Source: Endobugula sp965225895 (GTDB lineage: Bacteria > Pseudomonadota > Gammaproteobacteria > Pseudomonadales > Cellvibrionaceae). From it: a stretch of 64,000 nucleotides of DNA. The stretch lies in the NCBI GenBank assembly GCA_965225895.1, contig CBDDBR010000011.1, positions 1,984,001-2,048,000 on the forward strand, given 5' to 3'. A program made the translations under genes and the position numbers. A model generated the notes under the pieces. The model was not told the origin of the DNA. It saw only the letters and a program-made list of their open reading frames with translations, and did not search any database. Of this stretch, positions 8,364-16,536 are shown one piece after another (position 1 is the stretch's first letter; each line of letters starts with the position of its first letter).

Positions 8364-9783
8364 ACAAGTACAACTATGGGTGATTGATGATGACCGCTCT
8401 ATTCGCTGGGTATTAGAGAAAGCCTTCGAAAAAGAAGGCTTAAGCGTACAAACATTCGAAAGCGGCGATCACGCACTTAAGCAACTGAACAGCACGCAAC
8501 CTACCGCCATTCTAACGGATGTAAGAATGCCCGGTACCAATGGCTTAGATTTGTTAAAAATCTTTCAGACGCAATACCCTAATGTGCCCGTCATCATCAT
8601 GACCGCACACTCCGACCTTGATAGCGCAGTATCCGCATACCAAGGCGGCGCCTTTGAATACCTACCCAAACCTTTTGACGTAGACGAAGCTATGGCAGTA
8701 ACACGCCGCGCTATCGCCCACTCGCACGAATTAAGCCAACCCTCAAAAAAGCCTGTCACCAATGAACTAGAAAGCACAGAAATTATTGGTGAAGCCCCTG
8801 CCATGCAGGAAGTATTTCGTGCCATAGGAAGACTCTCACAATCAAACATTACCGTACTCATCAACGGCGAATCAGGTACAGGTAAAGAGCTAGTTGCTCA
8901 CGCACTACACAAACACAGCCCGCGTAAAGCCAGCAAATTTATCCCATTAAACATGGCTGCCATCCCTAAAGACCTCATTGAGTCTGAACTTTTTGGTCAT
9001 GAAAAAGGCGCATTTACAGGGGCAACCACCCTACGCCAAGGTCGCTTTGAACAAGCCGATGGCGGCACACTATTTTTAGACGAAATTGGAGACATGCCCG
9101 CCGACACCCAAACACGCTTATTGCGCGTACTGGCCGACGGTGAGTTTTATCGCGTAGGCGGCCACACTCCCGTAAAAGTAGATGTACGTATTATTGCGGC
9201 TACCCACCAAAACTTAGAAGAACTGGTAGAAGACAACCGCTTCCGTGAAGATTTATTTCACCGCCTCAATGTGATTCGTATTCACATACCAAAGCTATCT
9301 AACCGACGCGAAGATATACCCAAACTATCGCAATACTTCTTCAAAAAAGCCGCATCAGATCTTGATGTAGAACCCAAAATATTGCTACCAGAAACAGAAA
9401 ACTATCTATGTACACTCGAATGGCCGGGTAATGTGCGTCAGCTAGAAAACACCTGCCGCTGGATTACCGTAATGGGGTCAGGCCGCGAAGTACACATTGA
9501 CGATTTACCACCAGAAATGTTCGAACAACAAAGTACCGAAGCCCCCTCTGGCGACTGGCAAAAAAATCTTCGCAACTGGGCAGACCAAGCCCTTAGCCGT
9601 GGACAAAAGAACATTTTAGATGATGCCGTACCCGCCTTCGAGAAAACACTCATCGAAGTAGCACTACAGCACACATCAGGCAGAAAACGTGACGCCTCAG
9701 ATTTATTAGGCTGGGGAAGAAACACACTAACCCGCAAGCTCAAAGAACTCGGCATGAACGAAACCGCCAACGCAGAAGAATAA
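8353..9783 (+). CDS. glnG: nitrogen regulation response regulator NtrC
   Basis: This is the sigma54-dependent activator of glnA and other nitrogen genes. The receiver domain (about 1-125) has the acidic pocket IDDD and the phosphoacceptor Asp56 in LTDVRMPG. The AAA+ domain (about 145-385) has GESGTGKE (Walker A), the sigma54-contact loop GAFTGA and GGTLFLDEIGDMP (Walker B). A Fis-type helix-turn-helix ends the protein (GWGRNTLTRKLKELG). Two adjacent ATGs (8353 and 8356) lie inside the end of glnL. I list the first, and either gives about 475 residues, as in enterobacteria. Its predicted targets are the sites at 5264-5342. Confidence 0.97.
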   Translation: MMNEQVQLWVIDDDRSIRWVLEKAFEKEGLSVQTFESGDHALKQLNSTQPTAILTDVRMPGTNGLDLLKIFQTQYPNVPVIIMTAHSDLDSAVSAYQGGAFEYLPKPFDVDEAMAVTRRAIAHSHELSQPSKKPVTNELESTEIIGEAPAMQEVFRAIGRLSQSNITVLINGESGTGKELVAHALHKHSPRKASKFIPLNMAAIPKDLIESELFGHEKGAFTGATTLRQGRFEQADGGTLFLDEIGDMPADTQTRLLRVLADGEFYRVGGHTPVKVDVRIIAATHQNLEELVEDNRFREDLFHRLNVIRIHIPKLSNRREDIPKLSQYFFKKAASDLDVEPKILLPETENYLCTLEWPGNVRQLENTCRWITVMGSGREVHIDDLPPEMFEQQSTEAPSGDWQKNLRNWADQALSRGQKNILDDAVPAFEKTLIEVALQHTSGRKRDASDLLGWGRNTLTRKLKELGMNETANAEE

Positions 9784-9791
9784 CTGCCTTA

Positions 9792-9827
9792 GGCTAAAGC
9801 GCGCCCCCTGCGCTTTAGCCTTCTTTT
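9792..9827 (+). terminator. Rho-independent terminator of glnLG
   Basis: GGCTAAAGCGC (9792-9802) and GCGCTTTAGCC (9810-9820) form a perfect 11-bp stem, followed by TTCTTTT. It lies 8 bp past the glnG stop codon and closes the nitrogen-control operon. Confidence 0.9.
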
Positions 9828-9927
9828 ACATCCTAGCCCCCAATAAATTCAGTATTCTTACACCCTGCCGCCTTACCACTAGATAGGCCAATAAGCTAAC
9901 TAAATCGCGCATATCAAACACCAGTAG

Positions 9928-9956
9928 TTGACAAAAAAAACGATTAATAGCATATT
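9928..9956 (+). promoter_or_regulatory. likely sigma70 promoter for the 108-aa gene
   Basis: A perfect TTGACA at 9928-9933 is followed after 17 bp by CATATT (4 of 6 to TATAAT). It lies about 75 bp before the start of the orphan gene at 10031. Confidence 0.5.
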
Positions 9957-10030
9957 ACATCGCAATAACCAGACTGTTATTACCCCATAAACAAAAAGCC
10001 AATAATAATGAAAACAATAGAGAGGCAATA

Positions 10031-10357
10031 ATGGAAATACCATTAGGAACCGCAGGTTCAAAAATATACGAAAAAGAGGGTGAGCTACACTACACCATCG
10101 CCCCTATATACGGGAAAAAAATCAACTTTGAACTAGATACACCCGTATCATCGCTAGACGTTGATAACCAATCAGACGTGATCATTTACAAAAATGGATC
10201 ATACAAACTGAAAATGGAATTCACACCCCATACAGACAACACCTACAAAATGAACATCAAGCCTTATCGTTTTTGGTGCATTCCTTCGGGTTCAACCGAC
10301 TGCGAAATATCTAAAGCTAACAAAGACAGCTTATTTGATATTGTAGCCAGTAGCTAA
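10031..10357 (+). CDS. unknown small protein, 108 aa
   Basis: I do not recognise this protein. It is soluble, with no signal peptide and no hydrophobic segment. The pattern of alternating polar and hydrophobic residues (LHYTIAPIYGKKINFEL, SYKLKMEFTPH, YKMNIKPYRFW) suggests a small beta-rich fold. Two Cys residues near the C-terminus (FWCIPSGSTDCEI) could pair or bind metal. A good Shine-Dalgarno (AGAGAGG) lies 5 nt before the ATG, and a likely promoter is upstream, so expression is plausible. It stands between the glnLG terminator and an IS30-family element, so it belongs to the accessory stretch. No function is proposed. Confidence 0.65.
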   Translation: MEIPLGTAGSKIYEKEGELHYTIAPIYGKKINFELDTPVSSLDVDNQSDVIIYKNGSYKLKMEFTPHTDNTYKMNIKPYRFWCIPSGSTDCEISKANKDSLFDIVASS

Positions 10358-10713
10358 ACATCGATTTGCCCCCTAAACAAATCGACACCCCTCACCATCT
10401 AACTAGCCATTAGGTGGTGAACCAAAACCCCCACTACTACCCCGCCCTAAACCACACCACATTCACACATATCATTTTTAAAAAAATAACCACCCCACCC
10501 CACATCAGCAATACAAAAAATATCACTTATTGATACATTGTGATACACTCGAAAATAATTGAGGAAAATAAAAGCGTCTTTATGCTTTTGATGAGGATGT
10601 GTTCCTTGTTATCGTTGCCGAATTCATATACTAACCGCGACACCTTTTAATAGTAAGAAGGTGAGCTGTAATATACGTGTTTTTTCACTCCCGCCAAGAA
10701 GTAGAAAAGCACT
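10358..10713. other. gene-free stretch with two tandem hairpins and the upstream edge of an IS element
   Basis: Right after the 108-aa gene are two inverted repeats. The first is TCGATTTG/CAAATCGA (10361-10385, perfect 8 bp). The second is CACCATCTAA/TTAGGTGGTG (10393-10419, 10 bp with one G-U). Neither has a T tract. They could form a 3' stabilising or Rho-type end. The remainder is AC-rich and without an acceptable gene up to the transposase. A CGCGACA at 10636-10642 may be part of the left end of the IS element. Confidence 0.5.
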
Positions 10714-11689
10714 ATGATATATCAACAACTCACCTATGAAGAAAGAATAACGTTTTCCACCCTCAAACGCAAGGTCTATCTATTAGAAAAATAGCCCGCA
10801 TGATGGGAAGGCATTTTTCAACCTTATACAGAGAGCTAGCACGCAATCGTTGCTTTATCATTGATGGTGCCTACAGACCAAGCAAGGCACAGTACCGAAC
10901 CGTAGCTAGGCGTAAACGTTCAAGACGTAATCGGCACTACAAGCCTTGTGACTTTAAGATAGTCAGGCGATTACTCAAACGAAGATTAAGTCCAGAGCAA
11001 ATCGTTGGCGTTATTCGTCGTTTCCAGTTAATGACTCGACCATTAAGCCATGAAACCATCTACCAATATATTTGGCGTGATAAAGCGAACGGAGGTAATC
11101 TTTGGACATACCTACGCCAATCGTCAAAGATACGAAGAAAGCGCTATAAAGCCTATGATAGCCGAGGCCGTTTAGCTAACAAGCGACATATATCAGAACG
11201 GCCAGCCAGCGTAGAAACTCGTAAATATAAAGGGCATTGGGAGATTGATACCGTTCATGGACGCGGCAGCAACCACTGTATTGTCACGTTACTTGAACGC
11301 AAGACGGGTTATGTCATGATTGGGAAAATTTCTGACAAATCAGCCGCTGCTGTCAATAAAAAAACTCTGGGTTTGATTCATCGTGATCCTAGTCATTTCA
11401 AAACGATCACGGCCGATAATGGAACAGAGTTTCATCAATATAAAAAAATAGAGGAAAGGCACCCTGTACGGTTTTACTTTGCGAACCCCTACCATTCTTG
11501 GGAAAGAGGAAGCAACGAACATGTGAACGGATTAATTCGGCAGTACCTTCCCAAAACAAAGAGCATGGAAAACGTTACACAACAACAATGTGATCGAATT
11601 GCTACCGCATTAAATACACGCCCAAGAAAACGGTTTAATTATAAAACACCAGAGGAGATGTACCATGGTATTTAACCATTATTGTCGCG
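10636..11689 (+). mobile_element. IS30-family insertion sequence (ends approximate)
   Basis: A DDE transposase of the IS30 family fills most of a roughly 1.05-1.1 kb segment, the usual size of this family. The only terminal symmetry I can support is CGCGACA at 10636-10642 against TGTCGCG at 11683-11689, at the positions expected just inside the two ends. The adjoining bases match only partly. The true inverted repeats probably extend about 15-20 bp further outward on both sides. No target duplication was identified. The transposase has a frameshift, so the copy is probably immobile. Confidence 0.6.
10714..11675 (+). pseudogene. IS30-family transposase with an N-terminal frameshift
   Basis: The reading frame from the ATG at 10714 starts with the family's MIYQQLTYEERITFSTLKR and then stops after 26 codons. 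One frame over, the protein continues without loss: QGLSIRKIARMMGRHFSTLY and onward to 11675. A single missing base at about 10769-10770 explains both. Repaired, the protein is about 320 residues, normal for IS30. The catalytic part is intact: HWEIDTVHG (first Asp), ADNGTEFHQY (second Asp) and ERGSNEHVNGLIRQ (Glu). What is lost is the start of the helix-turn-helix. An internal ATG at 10800 would give a 291-residue product lacking that part. This is probably a decayed copy; a sequencing error is the alternative. Confidence 0.85.
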
Positions 11690-11778
11690 CTTCAAACTTG
11701 ATACTAGGGTTCGGTTAGCAGCTAAAACACTGTAAATATTCTGCACTGTTAGCCTTCCAATAAAATCGGAGATCAAAT

Positions 11779-12507
11779 ATGAGTTTAATAAAAAATGGAC
11801 TTATTGTTATTATCCTTGCTTGTACTATTACTGCCTGTACCGACCCAAAAGATACAGTGCTGCCTTCAGATATAAGTACATGGGAGTCCAATGAAAGCCT
11901 CAAAGAGTCTGTTCAAAAATTGACAGACGAAGAGAAAAAATTATTAGCTGCTTATGCAATGAGAGCTGGACTTTCAAGCGCATTCGGCGGAAAAGGTATA
12001 AGCGAAGGAACAACAATAGGACAAGCAATTGACGTACAGAATCAGTGGATTCAAGAACAGCAGTCACAGAAAGCCAAGCAAGAGGCTTTGGCAGTGAAAC
12101 TACAAAAGAAACAGCTTGAAAAATTGAAAGAAATGAACGGTTACCTTACAGTCTCCCTCAATAGCTTAGGATTTCAACCTTTAGATGTTCAAAAAGGTCA
12201 ATATCAAGATTACTTTACCATTGAATTGGGTTTTAAAAACAATACGGACAAAAATATTTCTGGTGCAAAAGGTATTGTGGTTCTCAAGGATATGTTTGGT
12301 GAGGTTATCAAAAGAATTAACCTATCAAATGATAATGGCATCCTTGCTAATCAAGTAACGACACTATCGGGAACCATTGACTACAACCAGTTCATGGATC
12401 AAGACAAAAAGCTAAAATCTACCAAATTTGAAAAGCTGCAATTCGAGTGGATTCCTGATGTGTATATTTTCGAAAATGGGGATAAGTTTGTAATGCCTCA
12501 GTCATAG
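11779..12507 (+). CDS. unknown lipoprotein, 242 aa
   Basis: The N-terminus is a lipoprotein signal: Lys5, a hydrophobic core, then the lipobox ITAC with the lipidated Cys at about residue 20. The residue after it is Thr rather than Asp, so outer-membrane sorting is likely under the enterobacterial rule. Residues of about 90-130 form a Gln/Lys-rich helix (QNQWIQEQQSQKAKQE), probably a coiled coil. The C-terminal 110 residues look like a beta-sandwich (YLTVSLNSLGF, FTIELGFKNNTDKNISGAKG), similar in style to domains that carry a conserved interaction surface on extracytoplasmic proteins. A Shine-Dalgarno GGAGA precedes the ATG. The gene lies just after the IS element and may have arrived with this accessory block. 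I do not recognise a named family. Confidence 0.7.
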   Translation: MSLIKNGLIVIILACTITACTDPKDTVLPSDISTWESNESLKESVQKLTDEEKKLLAAYAMRAGLSSAFGGKGISEGTTIGQAIDVQNQWIQEQQSQKAKQEALAVKLQKKQLEKLKEMNGYLTVSLNSLGFQPLDVQKGQYQDYFTIELGFKNNTDKNISGAKGIVVLKDMFGEVIKRINLSNDNGILANQVTTLSGTIDYNQFMDQDKKLKSTKFEKLQFEWIPDVYIFENGDKFVMPQS

Positions 12508-12880
12508 GGATAACAAAGCTGTCAAGTGGACTGTTTTTCCGCTGCTCATTTTTGTGCTGAGTAGTACAAAACCAATCTACTTCAAAGCCGCGGTTTACAG
12601 CGGCGTTAACCCTTCGTAAGAAATTATCGAATGGACCTTCACAAAGTATTTGAGTCTATTAGCATCCAGCTAGTTGCAGGGTTTACGAAATCAATAGAAT
12701 CAGGAATCAATAGAATCAGGAATCAATACGTCTCAACCGATTACACAATCAAAAATAAATAAAACCCAGCAACCAATATAATTAGAGCCTATTGAAAACC
12801 ACGCCTCATTTAAAATCAAATTTTACAATACAAAACCAACGCTGCAAGCCATAAAAAAACACCACTGAAAATTCTAAAAA
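12508..12880. other. gene-free stretch with a tandem repeat and a small GC hairpin
   Basis: This 373-bp stretch has no acceptable gene. It contains GCCGC/GCGGC (12587-12604, 8-nt loop) and a 16-bp tandem repeat (listed separately). The sequence around 12580-12610 is more GC-rich than its surroundings and could be a remnant of another element. I found no promoter that I would defend. Confidence 0.5.
12689..12727. repeat. 16-bp tandem repeat, 2.4 copies
   Basis: AATCAATAGAATCAGG occurs at 12689-12704 and 12705-12720 without mismatch, followed by a partial copy at 12721-12727. Within the unit, AATCA itself is partly repeated. It is of the slipped-strand type. Confidence 0.9.
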
Positions 12881-13585
12881 GTGATCAATACAACCCTATA
12901 CTTAATCAAAGATGCTTGGCATTTTTATAAAACACATATCGTCGGTTTATGTGGTTTATTAGCACCATTTATTATTTCAATTAATCTTATGTTCTTTACT
13001 GCCGAACACCTAAATGATAAAGGTGAAGGCGCAGATTTAATTACTTCGCTAATAACGGTAATCAATTTTTTGCTATACCCTGTTTATCAGGGTGCTCTTG
13101 TTTTATATATTGCTTCGATGTTAACAGGTGATTACTTTACAAAAACGGCATATTATCGTCTTGCGTTGCAATCTTGGCGCCCGCTTATGTGGCTATATAT
13201 TCTTTTGGGATTCGCTATTGCCGGAGGGTTTATATTATTTATTATTCCGGTTTTTTTATTTTAAGCCGACTATCTTTTGCAGAGTTTTATTGCTTACTTG
13301 AAAAAAATAATGGTGCAAATACCATCGACAAAAGTTGGGAAAACACTAAAAATAATCAATGGGTACTATTGGCAGGGATCATAGCACTCTCTTTTTTTAT
13401 TATTATTTTTTTATTCGTTGTTGAATATATTAATTTCTCTTGATGTATGGAACGTAGTTTTTTCATTAGTCATTGATATTATTGCTGACTTTTTATTCCC
13501 AATTATTACTATCTTTGCATTTCGCGTTTATACTATTGGCCATTCGCAATCAACAAATATAGATTCAACTAAAAATGAAACATAA
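12881..13585 (+). pseudogene. YciC-like integral membrane protein broken by two frameshifts
   Basis: Three stretches of one protein are spread over two frames. Frame A from the GTG at 12881 encodes an N-terminal region (LIKDAWHFYKTHIVG, then hydrophobic segments) and stops at 13264. Frame B continues it from a run of seven T at 13251-13257 with SRLSFAEFYCLLEK and IDKSWENTKNNQW, and stops at 13443. From a second run of seven T at 13392-13398, frame A becomes open again (LLLFFYSLLNILISLDVW ... FAFRVYTIG) and ends at 13585. One T lost in the first run and one gained in the second restores an about 235-residue, roughly six-helix protein. Its layout, LAFAEFY-type motif and KSWE-type motif resemble the YciC/UPF0259 type. 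The start codon has no clear Shine-Dalgarno. Sequencing error at homopolymers is the main alternative. Confidence 0.65.
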
Positions 13586-13626
13586 GGTTATAATACTACT
13601 AGAACAGCGACACATAAGAGACAAAT

Positions 13627-13827
13627 ATGAATTTAAATAAAATCGCATTGATCATTGGCTTAGTGTGCATATTACTTGGCACTACGGTTTCGATACTGGG
13701 CATTTGGGGTTATATTGGTGATACGGGGTTAGTTTGGCGCTCGCTATCCACTATTGGCGTGGTATTACTGGGTGTTATTTTAGCCGTGGTAATCAATAAT
13801 ATGACAACAAAAAATACGCCTTCATAG
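13627..13827 (+). CDS. small two-helix membrane protein, 66 aa
   Basis: The 66-residue product is made of two hydrophobic helices (about 5-27 and 36-58) joined by a short loop with Gly-Asp-Thr-Gly, and ends in a polar Thr/Lys tail. Basic residues at the N-terminus (NLNK) favour both ends in the cytoplasm. AAGAGA lies about 9 nt before the ATG. It sits 41 bp after the broken YciC-like gene and 76 bp before the hydrolase gene, in the same direction. I know no family for it. It might be a small accessory subunit of the neighbouring membrane proteins, but that is only a guess. Confidence 0.55.
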   Translation: MNLNKIALIIGLVCILLGTTVSILGIWGYIGDTGLVWRSLSTIGVVLLGVILAVVINNMTTKNTPS

Positions 13828-13829
13828 CT

Positions 13830-13881
13830 CGTAACAATAATTCGTAACAACAACTCGTAACAATAGCCCATAACAAACAAT
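13830..13881. repeat. 13-bp degenerate tandem repeat, four units
   Basis: Units begin at 13830, 13843, 13856 and 13869, with the core CGTAACAA (CATAACAA in the last). The exact 13-bp period over four units is clear, and the last five bases of each unit vary. It fills nearly the whole gap between the 66-aa gene and the hydrolase gene. Confidence 0.85.
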
Positions 13882-13903
13882 AGCAATAACTATAGGACCC
13901 TTT

Positions 13904-14770
13904 ATGCGTGGCCAATCGAGTATCATTTTATTGTGTATTATTGTTAGTAGTATTGCCTCGCCACTGTGTTTTTCATTTGGCAATGATATAACCACATTTC
14001 GTGATATTGCTTATGGCGAACACGCCTTACAGGCTTTTGATGTTTACTCCCCCAAACACGCACACAACGCGCCCGTTATTTTTATGGTGCATGGGGGCGC
14101 GTGGAAAACGGGTGATAAATCCTCTAGAGCCGTGGTTAAACACAAGGTAAAACGCTGGGTTAATAACGGGTTTATTTTTATATCGGTTAATTATCGCCTA
14201 TTACCCGATACCCCCGTGCTATCGCAATACGGTGATATTGTTAGTGCATTACAATTTGCACAAAAAAATGCCGCGTCCTGGGGTGGCTCTGCGTCACAAT
14301 TTATACTGATGGGGCATTCCGCAGGCGCGCACTTGGTGTCATTATTATCCGCGTCACAACACAATACATCGAGCAGCCCTTCACTTGATTGGTTAGGCAC
14401 TATTGCTATTGATTCTGCTGTTTATGATGTGGCTACATTAATGCGTTCTAGTCGGGTAAAAAGAATATATACCCGCGCATTTGGTCAGCAGCCAAGATAT
14501 TGGTCAGCGGTATCGCCTTATGATTTTTTAAAACAAAAAATACCGCCGTTTCTGGCTATTTATTCAAGCCAACGAAAAGATAATGCCCGCTCACAAGTGA
14601 CTTCTTTTATAGAGAAAGCGCAGGGCTATGGTGCACAGGCACAGACCTTAGCCGTTGATTTATCACACCGTGGCACCAATGCCGCACTGGGTAAAAATAA
14701 TGCCTATACACATTCTGTTGAAGCGTTTATGCGTACGCTTTCGCCACAGGTTGCCGCACGGTTGCCATAG
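13904..14770 (+). CDS. secreted alpha/beta-hydrolase (esterase/lipase, HGG type)
   Basis: An N-terminal signal peptide (about residues 1-26, hydrophobic core IILLCIIVSSIAS) suggests export. The mature part is an alpha/beta-hydrolase of the carboxylesterase/acetyl-hydrolase type. VIFMVHGGAWKTGDKSS holds the HGG oxyanion-hole motif, and ILMGHSAGAHL holds the nucleophilic Ser in GHSAG. The catalytic His is probably in DLSHRGTNA. The acidic member is not obvious: the usual HGxxD is replaced by AIYSSQRKDNARS. AGGA lies 7 nt before the ATG. It is followed by a TauE/SafE permease and a GDPD-like gene in the same direction (28 and 1 bp), a probable operon. The substrate is unknown. Confidence 0.85.
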   Translation: MRGQSSIILLCIIVSSIASPLCFSFGNDITTFRDIAYGEHALQAFDVYSPKHAHNAPVIFMVHGGAWKTGDKSSRAVVKHKVKRWVNNGFIFISVNYRLLPDTPVLSQYGDIVSALQFAQKNAASWGGSASQFILMGHSAGAHLVSLLSASQHNTSSSPSLDWLGTIAIDSAVYDVATLMRSSRVKRIYTRAFGQQPRYWSAVSPYDFLKQKIPPFLAIYSSQRKDNARSQVTSFIEKAQGYGAQAQTLAVDLSHRGTNAALGKNNAYTHSVEAFMRTLSPQVAARLP

Positions 14771-14798
14771 ATTTTTTTAAAATGTCATCAAATAGACT

Positions 14799-15590
14799 AT
14801 GATATCGCTCCTCATCGTTGAGGCGCTATGTAAGCACGCCATCACATTGCTATCAGTTATCGAGAATACATTGGCTATTGAGTATATTTTAGGTTTAACA
14901 ACGTTTATTACATCGGTTATTGCGGGTGTATTGGGGTTTGGTGGCGGCATGTTATTAGTTTCTATACTGCCTATTTATCTCGCCCCTCAACTGGTTATTC
15001 CTGTTCATGGTATTGCACAGTTAGCCAGTAATTCGTCTCGCATGTTGTTTTCATTTGGCGATGTGTGCTGGCGATTGTTGCCACGCTATATTATTGGTTC
15101 GATTGCTGGCGTTATTTTATTTGGCTTTTTAATCGTAAATATTGCGAGCGATTATATTCCCATTGCCATTGGCTTATATATTGTTCTTAATTTATGGAGC
15201 CCATCTTTTGCACGTTTTATTAGCCACTATGAAAGCTATTATTTAATTGGGCTATTGCAAACAGGGTTAGGGCTAATTGTGGGCGCGCCAGGGCCTATTG
15301 CTATTACGGTGCTTACTAAAGACCTTACTTGTAAAAATGCTATTATTGCCACGCAGTCTATTTTTATGACAATTAGCCATATTGCTAAGATCCCTGTATT
15401 TGGTGCGATTGGTGTGTCTTTAATGGATCACTCTAGCTTATTACTCTGCATGATCATTGGGGCAATCACGGGTTCGTTAGTAGGTACAAAGCTACGTAAA
15501 ATAGCCAATAACGATAAGCTCATTTTATTGATTAAGTGTTTGCTGAGTCTTTTGGCAATAAAAATGATTATCTCGGCCTTACTGCCTTAG
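14799..15590 (+). CDS. TauE/SafE (TSUP) family permease
   Basis: A polytopic protein of 263 residues with seven to eight hydrophobic helices. The family hallmarks are the repeated Gly-rich motifs: GVLGFGGGMLLVSIL in the first half and GLLQTGLGLIVGAPGPIAI in the second, the two inverted-repeat halves of TSUP transporters. Members move sulfite, sulfoacetate or other small organic anions across the inner membrane; substrate cannot be predicted from sequence. The start is uncertain. The listed ATG has no clear Shine-Dalgarno, and the first 25 residues precede the usual TSUP start. The stop lies one base before the ATG of the next gene, so the two should be translated together. Confidence 0.8.
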   Translation: MISLLIVEALCKHAITLLSVIENTLAIEYILGLTTFITSVIAGVLGFGGGMLLVSILPIYLAPQLVIPVHGIAQLASNSSRMLFSFGDVCWRLLPRYIIGSIAGVILFGFLIVNIASDYIPIAIGLYIVLNLWSPSFARFISHYESYYLIGLLQTGLGLIVGAPGPIAITVLTKDLTCKNAIIATQSIFMTISHIAKIPVFGAIGVSLMDHSSLLLCMIIGAITGSLVGTKLRKIANNDKLILLIKCLLSLLAIKMIISALLP

Positions 15591-15591
15591 C

Positions 15592-16536
15592 ATGATGAAT
15601 ATCACCTTACACGCCATCATTGTACTCACGCTCACACTGGGCATTCCATCTTATAGCCATGGCCAAACACAAACACACACAAGCTATATATTTGCTCACC
15701 GCGCTTCATCGGGCTTGTGGATACAAAACTCACGCCACGCGGTTAACAATACTATTGATTTATTTGCCACAGGCAACGCAACATTTCACGGCATAGAAGT
15801 TGATATTGTTTTAACAAAAGATAATGTGCCCGTGTTGTCTCACGATCCGTGGGTGCATACACGCTTATGTGAGCGCGTAGATCAGCAAGCGCTACAAAAA
15901 ACGCTCATTCGGCACATGACATGGGATGATTTACGTCACAACTACCGTTGTGGAGGAATACAAGATAGCGAATTTCCTTTAACGGTAACACAGTCATCCA
16001 CCATTATGCGTTTTGATGAGTTTCTTTTAGCCATTGCTAAAACGCCTTCGCTAATGGTGTATTTAGACATTAAATTACAGCCACACATGACCGCATCGGC
16101 CAAGGATTATGCCACCGCTATTTTTAGCCGCTGGAGGGCAGCGGGGTTATCAAATCCGCTGTATATTGAAGGCCCTACTCAAGACAGTATTGCCGCTTAT
16201 CAGCAATTTGATGATGTTGATTTTACATCGGTATTATCTTATCCGCCTTTTTATGCGGGCGAAAATTGGTGGATTAAAGGGGCAAAAACGGCGCTTATGT
16301 CTTTTATTTTTCCTAGCCGAGCGGTTAACACCGCCAATAACGCCAACGCTCATGGGGTTGCCACGCCCATTGAAGTACTCAATCAAGCCATGAGAAAAAA
16401 GCTACATGCCGCGCATAAAAAAGTTATTGTGTTTACGCCCAACAGCGCAAAAGATATGTTGCGCGCCTGCCGCGCACAAGTGGATATTATTATTACGGAT
16501 TATCCCACGCTTGACGGCTGCCAAGCGCAAAAATAG
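15592..16536 (+). CDS. periplasmic glycerophosphodiester phosphodiesterase-like protein
   Basis: A signal peptide (about 1-24) precedes a GDPD TIM-barrel domain. Seen motifs are IFAHRA (first catalytic His), HGIEVDIVLTKDNVPVLSHDP (metal-binding Glu and Asp, second His), VYLDIKLQ (Asp in place of the usual E/D-xK) and IITDYP near the end. The family hydrolyses glycerophosphodiesters to glycerol-3-phosphate and an alcohol, using a divalent metal. Oddly, the usual PENT after the first His reads IQNS, so the expected Glu metal ligand is Gln. The natural substrate or activity may differ. It shares a probable operon with the hydrolase and the TSUP permease. Two adjacent ATGs open the gene. Confidence 0.8.
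   Translation: MMNITLHAIIVLTLTLGIPSYSHGQTQTHTSYIFAHRASSGLWIQNSRHAVNNTIDLFATGNATFHGIEVDIVLTKDNVPVLSHDPWVHTRLCERVDQQALQKTLIRHMTWDDLRHNYRCGGIQDSEFPLTVTQSSTIMRFDEFLLAIAKTPSLMVYLDIKLQPHMTASAKDYATAIFSRWRAAGLSNPLYIEGPTQDSIAAYQQFDDVDFTSVLSYPPFYAGENWWIKGAKTALMSFIFPSRAVNTANNANAHGVATPIEVLNQAMRKKLHAAHKKVIVFTPNSAKDMLRACRAQVDIIITDYPTLDGCQAQK

Noticed and set aside
10621..11714. Exact inverted repeats of the IS30 element
   Set aside because: Beyond the 7-bp CGCGACA/TGTCGCG match the adjoining bases agree only in part, so precise ends and target duplication cannot be supported from this sequence.
12580..12612. Possible integron attC-like site (GCCGC...GCGGCGTTAACC)
   Set aside because: The GTTRRRY and RYYYAAC core sites do not match, no second core is found at the proper distance, and no integrase is nearby.
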